A DNA stretch of 18,053 nt from AV17 sp046262735 (GTDB lineage: Bacteria > Verrucomicrobiota > Verrucomicrobiia > Chthoniobacterales > UBA10450). Positions 7,315-15,333 of the stretch are shown here, piece by piece; position 1 is the first letter of the stretch, and every line of letters starts with the position of its first letter. A program made the translations under genes and the position numbers. The notes beneath the pieces are model-generated. The model searched no databases and was not told the origin of the DNA. It was given only the letters and a program-made list of their open reading frames with translations. The DNA is taken from contig JBHEMD010000014.1 in NCBI GenBank assembly GCA_046262735.1, forward strand, positions 1 through 18,053, in the 5' to 3' direction.

Positions 7315-7653
7315 CTACCCCAATCCAACTTGTTGGGCCGATCCTTTCGACTGTCGCACGTGGACCACTACCAAAATCTTCCGCGCGATGAATAGCGCGA
7401 CCAGACTCAGGAGAGCCGCCCCATATCCAGACAGATAAATAGCACCGAGCCATAGCGCGACGCCAATCATGGCGAAGACTACGCCTGCATACATCCAAAA
7501 TCCCGAAAGGATAAGGACAGGAATGGAGACAAACCGAACCACGGGGGCGTAGTCCGGAAGTTCGGCAAACGGACTATAAACATAACCGATGATCGGAATC
7601 GCAAAGATGAGGTGAATCCAGCGAAGAATCGCACGTTTGGTGGCATTACTCAT
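7315..7653 (-). CDS. Small integral membrane protein of unknown function
   Basis: The 112-residue product begins MSNATKRAILRWIHLIFAIP and shows three hydrophobic segments (about 8-28, 40-62 and 64-90), consistent with three or four membrane passes, and a short polar basic C-terminus. I do not recognise a characterised family. The neighbours are equally uncharacterised accessory genes, so context gives no role. Confidence 0.65.
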   Translation of the reverse strand: MSNATKRAILRWIHLIFAIPIIGYVYSPFAELPDYAPVVRFVSIPVLILSGFWMYAGVVFAMIGVALWLGAIYLSGYGAALLSLVALFIARKILVVVHVRQSKGSAQQVGLG

Positions 7654-7709
7654 GATTGGTTTACTCGCTCTTCCGATGCACTAGAGCAGGTCTCATAATC
7701 CAAAGAGCC

Positions 7710-7804
7710 TGTCATGTTGGGCGGAGCGAAACATCTCTGACTATTTTTCCAAGCCATGACTTGCACAAAATGATCTGAGATTCTTCACTCCATTCGGAAT
7801 GACA
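7710..7804. repeat. MITE/REP-like element with imperfect TGTCAT...ATGACA ends
   Basis: A 95-bp intergenic element. Its left end (TGTCATGTTGGGCGGAGCGA and following) and the reverse complement of its right end (TGTCATTCCGAATGGAGTGA and following) match at about two thirds of 31 positions, forming an imperfect terminal inverted repeat. The right arm resembles a widely dispersed repeat of soil bacteria, TGTCATTCCGAA..GGAGTGAAGAATCT. It carries no gene and ends 15 bp from the stop of the OmdA-like gene. Confidence 0.6.
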
Positions 7805-7819
7805 GATTTGGAAAAAACA

Positions 7820-8281
7820 TCAGGGGCGTCGCTTTCCGGCCGCAAGTATCGAGCAGGCTTTCTCGATCCGGCGTTTATGTACCTCCGGTTGTTCCTTGGC
7901 TGAGTCCATCCAACTAATAAAGTCTCTGCGCTCGATCGGCGTGAGGTCGCTCCATTGGGCCTTCGCTTTCGGGATAGCCTTGAGCGCTGTGTAAAGACCG
8001 AATGACACGATCGAATAACAGCAGGGGCGTCGCTTTCCGGCCGCAAGCATCGAGCAGGCTCTCTCGATCCGGCGTCTACGTGTCTCGGGTTGTTTGGCTG
8101 AGTCGATCCAACTAATAAAGTCTCGGCGCGCGATCGGCGTGAGATCGCGCCACTGAGCCTTCGCTTTCGGCTCTGGCGTGAGCGCTTTGCGAAGATCCGT
8201 TGGCACTTGGCCCTCTGAATCTTCTGCAGCCGGCGTAGGATTCGTTTTGCTTACCAATTCTTTTTCTTTCTTGGCGTTCAT
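7820..8281 (-). CDS. Tandemly duplicated OmdA/YdeI-type protein
   Basis: The 153-residue product consists of a polar leader (1-36) and two near-identical copies of one module: residues about 39-86 and 105-153, each with KAKAQW-DLTPI-RRDFISW-DSAK and ending in AAGKRRP. This is the signature of the C-terminal domain of the YdeI/OmpD-associated (OmdA) family, sometimes annotated as bacteriocin protection; the true function is unclear. Copy 1 continues past KRRP with TGC (Cys87) while copy 2 stops there with TGA. The gene therefore looks like an in-frame tandem duplication of a single-module gene. Confidence 0.7.
   Translation of the reverse strand: MNAKKEKELVSKTNPTPAAEDSEGQVPTDLRKALTPEPKAKAQWRDLTPIARRDFISWIDSAKQPETRRRRIERACSMLAAGKRRPCCYSIVSFGLYTALKAIPKAKAQWSDLTPIERRDFISWMDSAKEQPEVHKRRIEKACSILAAGKRRP
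7821..8184. repeat. Pair of imperfect direct repeats (about 165 bp each) inside the OmdA-like gene
   Basis: The block starting CAGGGGCGTCGCTTTCCGGC at 7821 recurs at 8022 (beginning with the same 20 bases). The copies run to about 7987 and 8184 and differ by scattered substitutions and a 3-nt indel, keeping frame. This is the DNA form of the protein duplication. Confidence 0.85.
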
Positions 8282-8629
8282 GAGTGTCTTGTAGACTTAT
8301 CCGCGCAACCTCGTCATTTAATCTGGCCTAACGAGACGAGATAAGCCACCGCTGGCAAGAGCGAGCTTTGCTAAGATCGACAACGGTTTCATAAAATCAA
8401 AGGTGGACTTCACAGCGGCCCAGTTAGCCTGCCCTGAGGGATAGTCGATGGGGTTGGCTCGTGCATTTGCTTAGACCATTTGGCGTGCCAAAAAAAAGAA
8501 GGAAACTGTCGTTCCCAGCCAGCACGGCCGCGCAAGTTGCTCGATGTCGATCTTCGGTAATGCCTTGGCGAGTTGCTCGCGCACCCTGGCCGCGTATCAT
8601 AGCGCGCGCACAACCGTGCGTTTGATTCC
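8282..8629. other. 348-bp gene-free stretch containing two inverted copies of the 10-mer
   Basis: No convincing gene is present. The stretch separates the OmdA-like gene (-) from the Minf_1886 gene (+), so promoters for both should lie here; I could not fix clear -35/-10 boxes. It holds AAGATCGACA at 8373-8382 and its reverse complement at 8545-8554. Confidence 0.6.
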
Positions 8630-9082
8630 ATGCAAAAGATTGGATTTGCCGAGGCTCTGGACTCGATCGTGGCGGGCGACCCGCGTTATCAGCGGGACGC
8701 TTATGTCTTTTTGCGCGATGCGCTCGATTTCACCACCAAGCAGCAGAAGAAAATCAAGGGCGCGACCGTGCGTCACGTGGCCGGCCCGGAATTGCTCGAA
8801 GGCGTGCGGCAATACGCGCTCAAGGAGTTCGGGCCGATGGTGCTGACCGTGTTCGAGAACTGGGGAATTTACTGCTGCGAAGACATCGGCCACATGGTTT
8901 TCAATCTGATCGATGCCGGCATTTTCGGAAAAACCGAGGAGGACTCGATCGACGATTTCAAGGACGTTTATGATTTCAAAGAGGCATTCGCAAAACCGTT
9001 CGCGCCGGTAAAACCGATCGCGGCCAAGCCGCTGCCGCCCGGTTTACCCGCGCCCAAGCCGGCCGATTCGAAATCTGGTTAG
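8630..9082 (+). CDS. Minf_1886-type protein (Planctomycetes/Verrucomicrobia conserved hypothetical)
   Basis: The 150-residue protein begins MQKIGFAEALDSIVAGDPRY and contains YVFLRDALDFT, HVAGPELLEGVR and FGPMVLTVFENWGI..C.DIG.MVFNLI. These are the conserved blocks of the Minf_1886 family, which is essentially limited to Planctomycetes and Verrucomicrobia. The core ends near residue 115 and a Pro/Lys/Ala-rich tail follows. The function is unknown. It is the strongest lineage marker in the window. A GTGA-rich repeat begins at its stop codon. Confidence 0.85.
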   Translation: MQKIGFAEALDSIVAGDPRYQRDAYVFLRDALDFTTKQQKKIKGATVRHVAGPELLEGVRQYALKEFGPMVLTVFENWGIYCCEDIGHMVFNLIDAGIFGKTEEDSIDDFKDVYDFKEAFAKPFAPVKPIAAKPLPPGLPAPKPADSKSG

Positions 9083-9156
9083 TGGTGATAAGTGACAGGT
9101 GAATGGAATTTGCACCGTTTGGATTTACGAATCACTAGTCACAGATCACTAATCAC
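9080..9156. repeat. GTGA/TCAC-rich intergenic repeat starting at the Minf_1886 stop codon
   Basis: The left part (GGTGATAAGTGACAGGTGA) is an imperfect inverted copy of the right part (TCACTAGTCACAGATCACTA). The element begins with the TAG stop and is related to the GTGA tract at 11806-11833. Confidence 0.5.
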
Positions 9157-9186
9157 AAGGGGCGTCGCTCTCCGAGGCGATAAGTA

Positions 9187-11808
9187 ATGTATCGTGTCCC
9201 AGTGGCGGAGTTTCTCTGCGTGGTTCTATTATTCGGCATGGTCAACTTAAAAGCCGCGCCTCCGGTGGCCACGGGTATCAGTTTCCCGCCGAGCACGGCG
9301 CAAAAATGGGTCCTGCCGAACGGGCTCACCGTGATTGTGCAGGAAGATCACAGCGCGCCGGTGGCGAGTGTGCAGGCGTGGTGCGCCACCGGGAGCGTGG
9401 ACGAGGACGAGCATCTCGGCGCGGGCCTTTCGCACATTCTCGAGCACATGCTCTTCAAAGGCACCAAGACAAGATCGACAAATGCGATTGCGCAGACCAT
9501 CCAGGACGTCGGCGGTTACATCAACGCCTACACTTCGTTCGATCGGACCGTGTTCTGGATCGATGTGCCTAAGGATGGCGTCGCCACCGCGCTCGATGTG
9601 TTGGCCGACGCGACGATGAATTCGACTTTGCCCCCGGAGGAATACGCGAAGGAACAGGAAGTGATCCGACGCGAGTTCGCCATGGGCATGGACGACCCCG
9701 ATCGCATGGCCGGGCAGCTCCTGTTCGCGACCACCTACCAGAAACATCCCTACCGGCTCCCGGTCATCGGGCAGCTTGAAGTCTACAATCAGCTCACCCA
9801 GGGAGAGGTGATGCAGTATTACAAAACGCGTTACGTCCCGAACAATCTCACTTTCATCGTGGCGGGCGACGTGGATGCGGAAAAAGTGCGCCAGCAGCTG
9901 GCCGAGTTCTTCAAAGCTTATCCGGAGAAATCGATCAAGCCGGTTTTTATTCCCGAGGAACCGCCGCAGCTCGGCCGGCGCGAAGCGCACAATGAATTTC
10001 CGACCGAGCTGACGCGGCTCTCGCTCGCCTGGCATATTCCCGAGATCACCCATCCCGACGTGCCGGCGCTTGATTTGCTCGCAGGTATCCTCGGCGACGG
10101 GCGCAGCTCGCGTTTGTATCGGCGGGTGCGCGAGCAAAGCGGACTCGCTTACAGTGTCTCCGCGTTTTCCTACACGCCCGGCGACCCCGGCTTGTTCGGT
10201 GTCGATGCGACAGTAGATCCGAAAAAGCGTGAGCCGGCGCAGCAATTGATGCTGCAAATAATCGAGGAAGTGAAGCAAGCCGGTGTGACGGCTGAGGAGC
10301 TGGCCAAGGTAAAGAAGACTTCGCTCAGTCATCATCTCCACGCTCTGACCACGATGCGCGGCCAGGCGTCGGACATCGGCTCGAACTGGTTGCTGACGCG
10401 GAACTTGAATTTCAGCCGCGATTATCTCGCCGCTGTTCAGAAAGTGAAGCTGGACGATGTGCGCCGTGTCGCCGGGAAATACCTTGTCGATCAAAACCTC
10501 ACCGTCGTGTCGTTGAACCCGAACGGATCGCTCGCCGGAAAAGCCGGCGAAGCAAAACCAGTGAGCGCGGCGGAGATCCAAAAGTTCGAGCTCGTCAATG
10601 GGCTGCGCGTTCTTGTGCGCGAAGACCCGCGGCTGCCGCTGGTGGCGATGAGCGCGATTTTCCGCGGCGGGCTTTTGGCGGAGACGCCGCAGGATAGCGG
10701 CATCACGCGATTAACGGCGAAGACGTTGCTCAAAGGCACGACCACGCGCACGGCCGAACAAATTGCCGATCAAATCGAGGCCGTGGGCGGCTCGATCTCG
10801 AGCGATGCCGGCAACAACAGTTTCAGCGTGTCGCTCGATCTGACGAAATCAGACCTGAAACTCGGTGTCGAACTGCTCGCCGACGTGTTGCTCAACGCGA
10901 CCATGCCGGAGAAAGCCGTCGCCCGCGAAAAGGAAGTCCAGCTCGCCGGGATCAAGCAGGAGGACGAACAACCCACTACCGTCGCGCGCAATATTTTGCG
11001 CCAGGCGCTCTTTCACGATCATCCTTACGCGCTGCGCGCCAATGGTTCGCCCGAATCGGTCCAGAAGCTCACCCAGAAAGATTTGCTCGCGTTTCGCGAC
11101 CATTACGTCGCGGCGAAGAACGGCGTGATTTCGGTTTTTGGCAATGTGAATGCCGCCGACGTGAAACAGCTTTTCGAACAGGCGCTCGGCAAAATGAAAC
11201 CGGGCGCGCTCGCCCTGACGGGCGCGAAGCCGCCGGCGCCGTTGAGCAAGGTCGATAATGTCGAAGCACAAAAACAAAAGACCCAGGGCATCGTCATGGT
11301 CGGCTATCGCGGGGTGGACATTTTCAGCAACGATCGACATGCGCTCGAATTGATCGACGAAGCGAGCAGCGATCTCGGCTCACGCTTTTTCATTCGGATT
11401 CGCGAACAAATGGGCCTGGCCTATTTCGTAGGCGCCAGCCAGATGCAGGGGCTGGTGCCGGGACTCTTTGCGTTTTATCTCGGGACCGACCCGCAGAAGA
11501 TCGAGCCGGTGAAAACGGCGTTGCTCGATGAAATTCGCAAACTAGCGAACGAAGGTCTGACCGCGGAAGAACTGGCCCGCGGGAAAAAGAAATTGATCGG
11601 GCAACAGCAAATCGCCAATCAAAGCAACGACAGCTTCGGCTACCAATGCGCGCTCGACGAGATTTACGGGCTCGGGTTCGATCATTACAAAAAACTCGAG
11701 GCCGAGGTCAACCCGGTGACGCTGGACGAAATCAAACGCGTGGCGGCGAAATATTTTCGCGATCAACCGTATGTTCTCGCCACAGTGCATCCGCCCGAAA
11801 AGAAGTGA
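9187..11808 (+). CDS. Exported two-domain M16 zinc metallopeptidase (pitrilysin/PqqL-like)
   Basis: The 873-residue protein begins with a hydrophobic signal segment (about 6-24, ending KAA). The first M16 half (about 40-450) has WVLPNGLTVIVQEDHSAPVA, the inverted zinc motif HILEH (H83, catalytic E86, H87) and the third ligand E163, 76 residues after H87, exactly the family spacing. The second half (about 465-870) starts FELVNGLRVLVREDPRLPLV but has GITRLTAKTLLKG where HxxEH would be, so it is the non-catalytic partner lobe. The two lobes form a clamshell that degrades peptides, here probably in the periplasm. Active and inactive halves are fused in one chain; some bacteria encode them as two adjacent genes. 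A GTGA repeat begins at the stop. Confidence 0.95.
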   Translation: MYRVPVAEFLCVVLLFGMVNLKAAPPVATGISFPPSTAQKWVLPNGLTVIVQEDHSAPVASVQAWCATGSVDEDEHLGAGLSHILEHMLFKGTKTRSTNAIAQTIQDVGGYINAYTSFDRTVFWIDVPKDGVATALDVLADATMNSTLPPEEYAKEQEVIRREFAMGMDDPDRMAGQLLFATTYQKHPYRLPVIGQLEVYNQLTQGEVMQYYKTRYVPNNLTFIVAGDVDAEKVRQQLAEFFKAYPEKSIKPVFIPEEPPQLGRREAHNEFPTELTRLSLAWHIPEITHPDVPALDLLAGILGDGRSSRLYRRVREQSGLAYSVSAFSYTPGDPGLFGVDATVDPKKREPAQQLMLQIIEEVKQAGVTAEELAKVKKTSLSHHLHALTTMRGQASDIGSNWLLTRNLNFSRDYLAAVQKVKLDDVRRVAGKYLVDQNLTVVSLNPNGSLAGKAGEAKPVSAAEIQKFELVNGLRVLVREDPRLPLVAMSAIFRGGLLAETPQDSGITRLTAKTLLKGTTTRTAEQIADQIEAVGGSISSDAGNNSFSVSLDLTKSDLKLGVELLADVLLNATMPEKAVAREKEVQLAGIKQEDEQPTTVARNILRQALFHDHPYALRANGSPESVQKLTQKDLLAFRDHYVAAKNGVISVFGNVNAADVKQLFEQALGKMKPGALALTGAKPPAPLSKVDNVEAQKQKTQGIVMVGYRGVDIFSNDRHALELIDEASSDLGSRFFIRIREQMGLAYFVGASQMQGLVPGLFAFYLGTDPQKIEPVKTALLDEIRKLANEGLTAEELARGKKKLIGQQQIANQSNDSFGYQCALDEIYGLGFDHYKKLEAEVNPVTLDEIKRVAAKYFRDQPYVLATVHPPEKK

Positions 11809-11833
11809 CGAGTGACGGGTGATAAGTGACGAG
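11806..11833. repeat. GTGA-rich short repeat beginning at the M16 peptidase stop codon
   Basis: The stop TGA opens a run of TGACGAG-TGACGGG-TGATAAG-TGACGAG, four 7-nt variants. It resembles the left part of the repeat at 9080-9156. Confidence 0.55.
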
Positions 11834-11881
11834 AGCGCCGTGCTGTGCTAGTAAAACACACAGCACTCATGACTGTTTCTT

Positions 11882-12313
11882 ATGGCTGAAGTCCAGACCA
11901 GCACCCAAAGCGGCGAGCTTTCGCAGCGCTTCATCGAGTTTGTCATGATGCACGCGCAAAACGCCGCGCTCTTCCTCGGGCAAATCCCCAATCCAAAAAC
12001 CGGTCAGGGCGAAGTGAATCTGGAGCTGGCGAAAATGTTCATCGATCAGCTCGCCATGATTCAGGAAAAAACCCGCGGCAACCTGACCAACGAAGAGGCG
12101 GCGGTGTTGCGCAACACGCTGGCCAATTTGCAGATGGTCTACGTGGAGGTGGCGCAGAAAGGCGCGCCGCCATCGGCCGCGCCCGATCCGGAGCCATCTC
12201 CAGCTCCGCCGGCAGAGGAGCAAAGATCGACAACTGCACCCGAACCATCGTCGCCGGGTTCTTCAAGCGAAACCGAGTCGAAGAAGAAGTTCACTAAGAG
12301 CTACGGGCCGTAA
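11882..12313 (+). CDS. DUF1844 protein
   Basis: The 143-residue protein has the DUF1844 core at about 14-95: RFIEFVMMHAQNAALFLGQI, then a helix LAKMFIDQLAMIQEKTRGNLTNEE and a final helix LRNTLANLQMVYVEVA. The core is all-helical and cytoplasmic, and its role is unknown. The C-terminal 48 residues are a Pro/Ser/Glu-rich disordered tail ending KKKFTKSYGP. A copy of the 10-mer in this tail codes Arg-Ser-Thr (12223-12232). It sits between the M16 peptidase and topoisomerase IB without evident functional link. Confidence 0.85.
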   Translation: MAEVQTSTQSGELSQRFIEFVMMHAQNAALFLGQIPNPKTGQGEVNLELAKMFIDQLAMIQEKTRGNLTNEEAAVLRNTLANLQMVYVEVAQKGAPPSAAPDPEPSPAPPAEEQRSTTAPEPSSPGSSSETESKKKFTKSYGP

Positions 12314-12318
12314 TGGGG

Positions 12319-12340
12319 GGGGCGATCGCCGTGTCGCCCC
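12319..12340 (+). terminator. GC-rich hairpin after the DUF1844 gene
   Basis: GGGGCGA (12319-12325) pairs with TCGCCCC (12334-12340) around an 8-nt loop, directly after the TAA stop. ATAATTT follows, a weak U-rich stretch. An 8-G run within it is prone to sequencing error but lies outside coding sequence. Confidence 0.45.
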
Positions 12341-12397
12341 ATAATTTGGACCTGGCGGCGCACGTCCCTTCAAAGTTCGGCGTGCGAATCCACTTAG

Positions 12398-13468
12398 GTG
12401 CACGCGCCGGCGAAAAAGATTAAGCCAAACGGCAAGCTTACCGAGCTGAACGCCGAGGCGGCCGAAGAAGCAGGCTTGCGTTATGTGAGCGACGACCGGC
12501 CCGGTTACACCCGCAAAAAGAAGGGCGACGATTTCGAGTATTTCGATGCGGAAGGAAAATCGATCCGCGACGAGCAACGGCTCCTGCGAATCCAACGACT
12601 GGCGATTCCGCCGGCGTGGACGGACGTGTGGATTTGTCCTTCCCCAAATTGCCACATTCAGGCGACAGGCCGGGACGCGCGCCGCCGCAAACAATATCTT
12701 TATCACGAACGCTGGCGGGAAGTGCGTGACGAGAATAAGTACGATCGGATGCTCAGTTTCGCCGAGCAACTGCCCAAGATTCGCCGCCGCGTGGACAAGG
12801 ACCTGAGATTGCGCGGACTGCCGCGCGAGAAAGTTTTGGCGACGGTCGTGCGTCTGCTCGAGCGCACGTTCATTCGCGTGGGCAATCCGGAATACGCGCG
12901 GCAAAACAAATCGTTTGGCCTGACGACGATGCAAGATCGACATGTGGACGTGAAAGGGTCGCAGCTGCGGTTTCGGTTCCGCGGCAAAAGCGGCCGTGTC
13001 CACGAAGTCGATCTAAACGATCGCCGGGTCGCGAAGATAATCTCGAAGTTGCAGGACTTGCCAGGCCAGGACTTGTTTCAGTACGTCGATGATAACGGCG
13101 AGGTGCGCGAGATCACTTCGCAGGAGGTGAACGCGTATTTGCGCGAAATCACGGGCGAAGATTTCACGGCCAAGGATTTTCGCACGTGGGCCGGGACGGT
13201 TCTGGCCGGGATTGCGTTGAATGCCGTCGGTGCTTTCGCAAATAAAACGCAGGCGAAGAAGAACATCCGGGACGCCATTAACGCGGTTGCGGAAGTTCTC
13301 GGCAATACGGCTGCGATTTGCCGCAAATGCTACGTTTATCCGATGATCGTGGAGGCTTACCTCAACGGCACCTCCATCGCGGGATTAGATGGCGCGGACG
13401 GCAATGTGGATCTTCGCCGTGGCGAACGCGCCGTCCTGAAATTCTTGCGCGCGCAGCTGCCGAACTGA
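12398..13468 (+). CDS. DNA topoisomerase IB (poxvirus/bacterial type)
   Basis: The 356-residue protein starts at GTG 12398. It has the N-terminal beta domain (about 20-105, with RIQRLAIPPAWTDVWICP) and the catalytic domain. Catalytic features are RTFIRVGNPEYARQNKSFGLTT (first Arg), the FRGKSG lysine loop, KDFRTWAGT (second Arg) and the nucleophile Tyr312 in RKCYVYP. Type IB enzymes nick one strand through a 3'-phosphotyrosyl bond and relax both positive and negative supercoils without ATP. This family occurs patchily in bacteria, often soil lineages, alongside the ordinary type IA enzyme. Length matches the bacterial family. A 10-mer copy at 12933-12942 codes Asp-Arg-His inside a conserved region. 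Confidence 0.95.
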   Translation: MHAPAKKIKPNGKLTELNAEAAEEAGLRYVSDDRPGYTRKKKGDDFEYFDAEGKSIRDEQRLLRIQRLAIPPAWTDVWICPSPNCHIQATGRDARRRKQYLYHERWREVRDENKYDRMLSFAEQLPKIRRRVDKDLRLRGLPREKVLATVVRLLERTFIRVGNPEYARQNKSFGLTTMQDRHVDVKGSQLRFRFRGKSGRVHEVDLNDRRVAKIISKLQDLPGQDLFQYVDDNGEVREITSQEVNAYLREITGEDFTAKDFRTWAGTVLAGIALNAVGAFANKTQAKKNIRDAINAVAEVLGNTAAICRKCYVYPMIVEAYLNGTSIAGLDGADGNVDLRRGERAVLKFLRAQLPN

Positions 13469-13476
13469 TTCGGTTC

Positions 13477-13533
13477 CCTCACCCGGGCGACTTCGTTGTC
13501 CTCCTCTTCCTGAAGGAGAGAATTGAGGTGAGG
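13477..13533. terminator. Inverted repeat between convergent genes
   Basis: CCTCACC (13477-13483) and GGTGAGG (13527-13533) pair, with an inner CTCTTCC..GGAGAG hairpin. It lies between the convergent topoisomerase (+) and MCE (-) genes and may act as a two-way terminator or be another dispersed repeat. Confidence 0.4.
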
Positions 13534-13560
13534 CAATCTGTCCGATCGCGCAGCGACACC

Positions 13561-14568
13561 CTAGCGCCTGGTCGTGCGCGAGGGCGTCGGCGTGGGTTTG
13601 GGTTTGGCGCTTTTCCGCACCGTGATTGTCGCCTCACTCGCACCGGCCTCCGCTGGTTTCTCCGGCGGCTTTTTCGTGCTCGGCCAAATCAGGCGCCACG
13701 GTTGTGTTTTCACCGTTTGACTGAACTCGGCGATGTTTGCGCCCACCGGGGCAAGATCGCGCATGGTCGATTTTAGTTTTTCGGACGCATCGCGAAAGTT
13801 TTGCAGCGTTACTTTGATGTTGTCGTTCTCGGTGAGATTACTGGTCAGCGTCTCGAGATTGTTCAACGAGATGCGCAGCGGTCCCTCGGGCGCTGTTAGA
13901 TCGACAAGGTGGCTCCCGAATTCCTTGAATTTGCCGAGCGCCTGGTTGAGCTCGGAATTTTGCTCGGTGATTTTGCTCAGGTTTTGCGCGGTGACCTCGA
14001 GCTCTTTCATCGTGTTGGTGGCTTCGGCGGCGACCGGCTTGATTACTTCCAGCATTTTGGCGGCGGCTGTCCCCAAATCCGGTGTGCGTTCGCCGGCGAA
14101 CATCCCGCCATCGCGCGCGCGGCCGGAGGCATCGGTTCCCTCGGTAAAATCGATCGCCATGTCGCCGAGCAATCCCAGCTGGATCAACCGCGCCCGCGCA
14201 TCGCGATAAACGAGCGCGCTTTTGTCGACCTGAACTTCGACACGGACTTCAAAGCGCGGCTTGTTGCTCGGCGGCGGCGGCGTGGCATTTGGTTCGGGCG
14301 GATGCACCGCGTCGGCCGCCGCTTGCGCGCGCCGATCTTCCTCGTGCGACACCGGGGAAAATAATTTCTGCACCTGACCGATCTTGCGACCCGCAAGCAG
14401 TACCGGCGCGCCTTGCTTGAGTCCGGCAGCGTTATCGAAGTAGATCTTGTAGATGACGAGCGGCCGGAAAAGCCCGGGCGCGCCGAGCAAAATCAATACG
14501 AACGCCACTACCGCGACGGTGCCGACCACGAGCAGGCCGGTCAGTATTTCATTTCGTTGTAATTGCAT
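13561..14568 (-). CDS. MlaD-type MCE-domain substrate-binding protein
   Basis: The 335-residue protein has an N-terminal membrane anchor (about 8-30) and an MCE/MlaD domain at about 37-145 (YKIYFDNAAGLKQGAPVLLAGRKIGQV...LGLLGDMAIDFTEG). A helical coiled-coil-like region follows (about 170-290, many N/L/E/K), then a Pro/Thr/Lys-rich tail. The MCE domain is split by a Pro/Ala-rich insertion of about 34 residues (71-104). In the Mla family this protein binds the permease and forms a hexameric ring that carries lipids between inner and outer membrane. Its start overlaps the 3' end of the ATPase gene by 20 bp, so it is the third gene of the operon. Confidence 0.9.
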   Translation of the reverse strand: MQLQRNEILTGLLVVGTVAVVAFVLILLGAPGLFRPLVIYKIYFDNAAGLKQGAPVLLAGRKIGQVQKLFSPVSHEEDRRAQAAADAVHPPEPNATPPPPSNKPRFEVRVEVQVDKSALVYRDARARLIQLGLLGDMAIDFTEGTDASGRARDGGMFAGERTPDLGTAAAKMLEVIKPVAAEATNTMKELEVTAQNLSKITEQNSELNQALGKFKEFGSHLVDLTAPEGPLRISLNNLETLTSNLTENDNIKVTLQNFRDASEKLKSTMRDLAPVGANIAEFSQTVKTQPWRLIWPSTKKPPEKPAEAGASEATITVRKSAKPKPTPTPSRTTRR

Positions 14569-15319
14569 CTCGGCTGCCTTCCAAAATCGGGCCTTCGGTG
14601 CTTCCGCTCAAGAACTGAGCGACGACCGGATTGGTTGATCGTTTGAATTGTTCGGGTTCGGCTTCTTCAATGATTTTGCCCTGATACAACATAGCCATGC
14701 GCGTGGCGATGCGAAAGGCGCTGTCCATTTCGTGCGTCACGACGATCGAGGTCACGTGCGATTTTTCGGTCAGGCTGATGATCAATTCGTCGATCACTGA
14801 GCCGATCACCGGGTCGAGACCGGCCGACGGTTCGTCGAACAAGATCAACTCCGGCTCGAGCACGAGAGCGCGGGCCAGGCTTACGCGTTTGCGCATTCCG
14901 CCGCTCAGTTCTGATGGGAGCAGCTCCTTTGCGTCTTTCATCCCGACGAGGTCGAGTTTTTCATCGACAATCTGATCGATCTCATTGCGCGATTTGTCGG
15001 TCAATTCTTCGAGCGGCAGGGAGACGTTATCCCGGACGTTGCGCGAGCTGAGCAGCGCCGAATACTGATAAACCATTCCCATGCTGCGGCGCACCTGCTG
15101 CAACTTGCGTCGTTGCAGCCGTGTGATTTCGAATTGCTTGAAAAAAACTTCGCCGGAAACCGGCCGCAGCGTTCCAAGAATCAACCGCAAGATCGTGCTC
15201 TTGCCGCTGCCGGTTTGACCCATCACAACGAGACGCTCCTGCGGCTCGACTTTGAGTGAGACCCCATCGAGCACTTTCTTTTCTTCGAACTGCATGTGCA
15301 CGTCGCGCAGCTCGACCAT
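14549..15319 (-). CDS. MlaF-type ABC transporter ATP-binding protein
   Basis: From ATG 15319 the product is 256 residues with a complete ABC set: Walker A GQTGSGKST (K40), Q-loop Q85, signature LSGGMRKR (138-145), Walker B LILFDEP (E163) and H-loop H196. The protein closely follows the MlaF/Ttg2A type, including the SALLSSRNVRDNVSLPLEE segment. It powers lipid transport by the MlaE permease. An alternative GTG start at 15337 overlaps the permease stop (GTGA) and would add VTTPLH; this 4-nt overlap would couple translation, and I cannot exclude it. The upstream frame to 15655 overlaps the permease and is not used. Confidence 0.94.
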   Translation of the reverse strand: MVELRDVHMQFEEKKVLDGVSLKVEPQERLVVMGQTGSGKSTILRLILGTLRPVSGEVFFKQFEITRLQRRKLQQVRRSMGMVYQYSALLSSRNVRDNVSLPLEELTDKSRNEIDQIVDEKLDLVGMKDAKELLPSELSGGMRKRVSLARALVLEPELILFDEPSAGLDPVIGSVIDELIISLTEKSHVTSIVVTHEMDSAFRIATRMAMLYQGKIIEEAEPEQFKRSTNPVVAQFLSGSTEGPILEGSRDAITTK

Positions 15320-15333
15320 GTGCAGCGGCGTAG

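Noticed and set aside
8410..8631. 73-codon minus-strand frame upstream of the Minf_1886 gene
   Set aside because: It has low complexity, no start signal and no recognisable family, and overlaps the likely promoter region.
9247..10581. 444-codon open frame on the minus strand
   Set aside because: It lies wholly opposite the M16 peptidase, whose catalytic motifs are intact. Long antisense frames are expected in GC-rich coding DNA, and the translation is Arg/His-rich without a family signature.
12322..12329. GCGATCGC octamer (HIP1 of cyanobacteria)
   Set aside because: Only one instance was noticed, so there is no sign of iteration.
12263..13003. 246-codon open frame on the minus strand
   Set aside because: It is antisense to topoisomerase IB and the end of the DUF1844 gene, with no recognisable domain.
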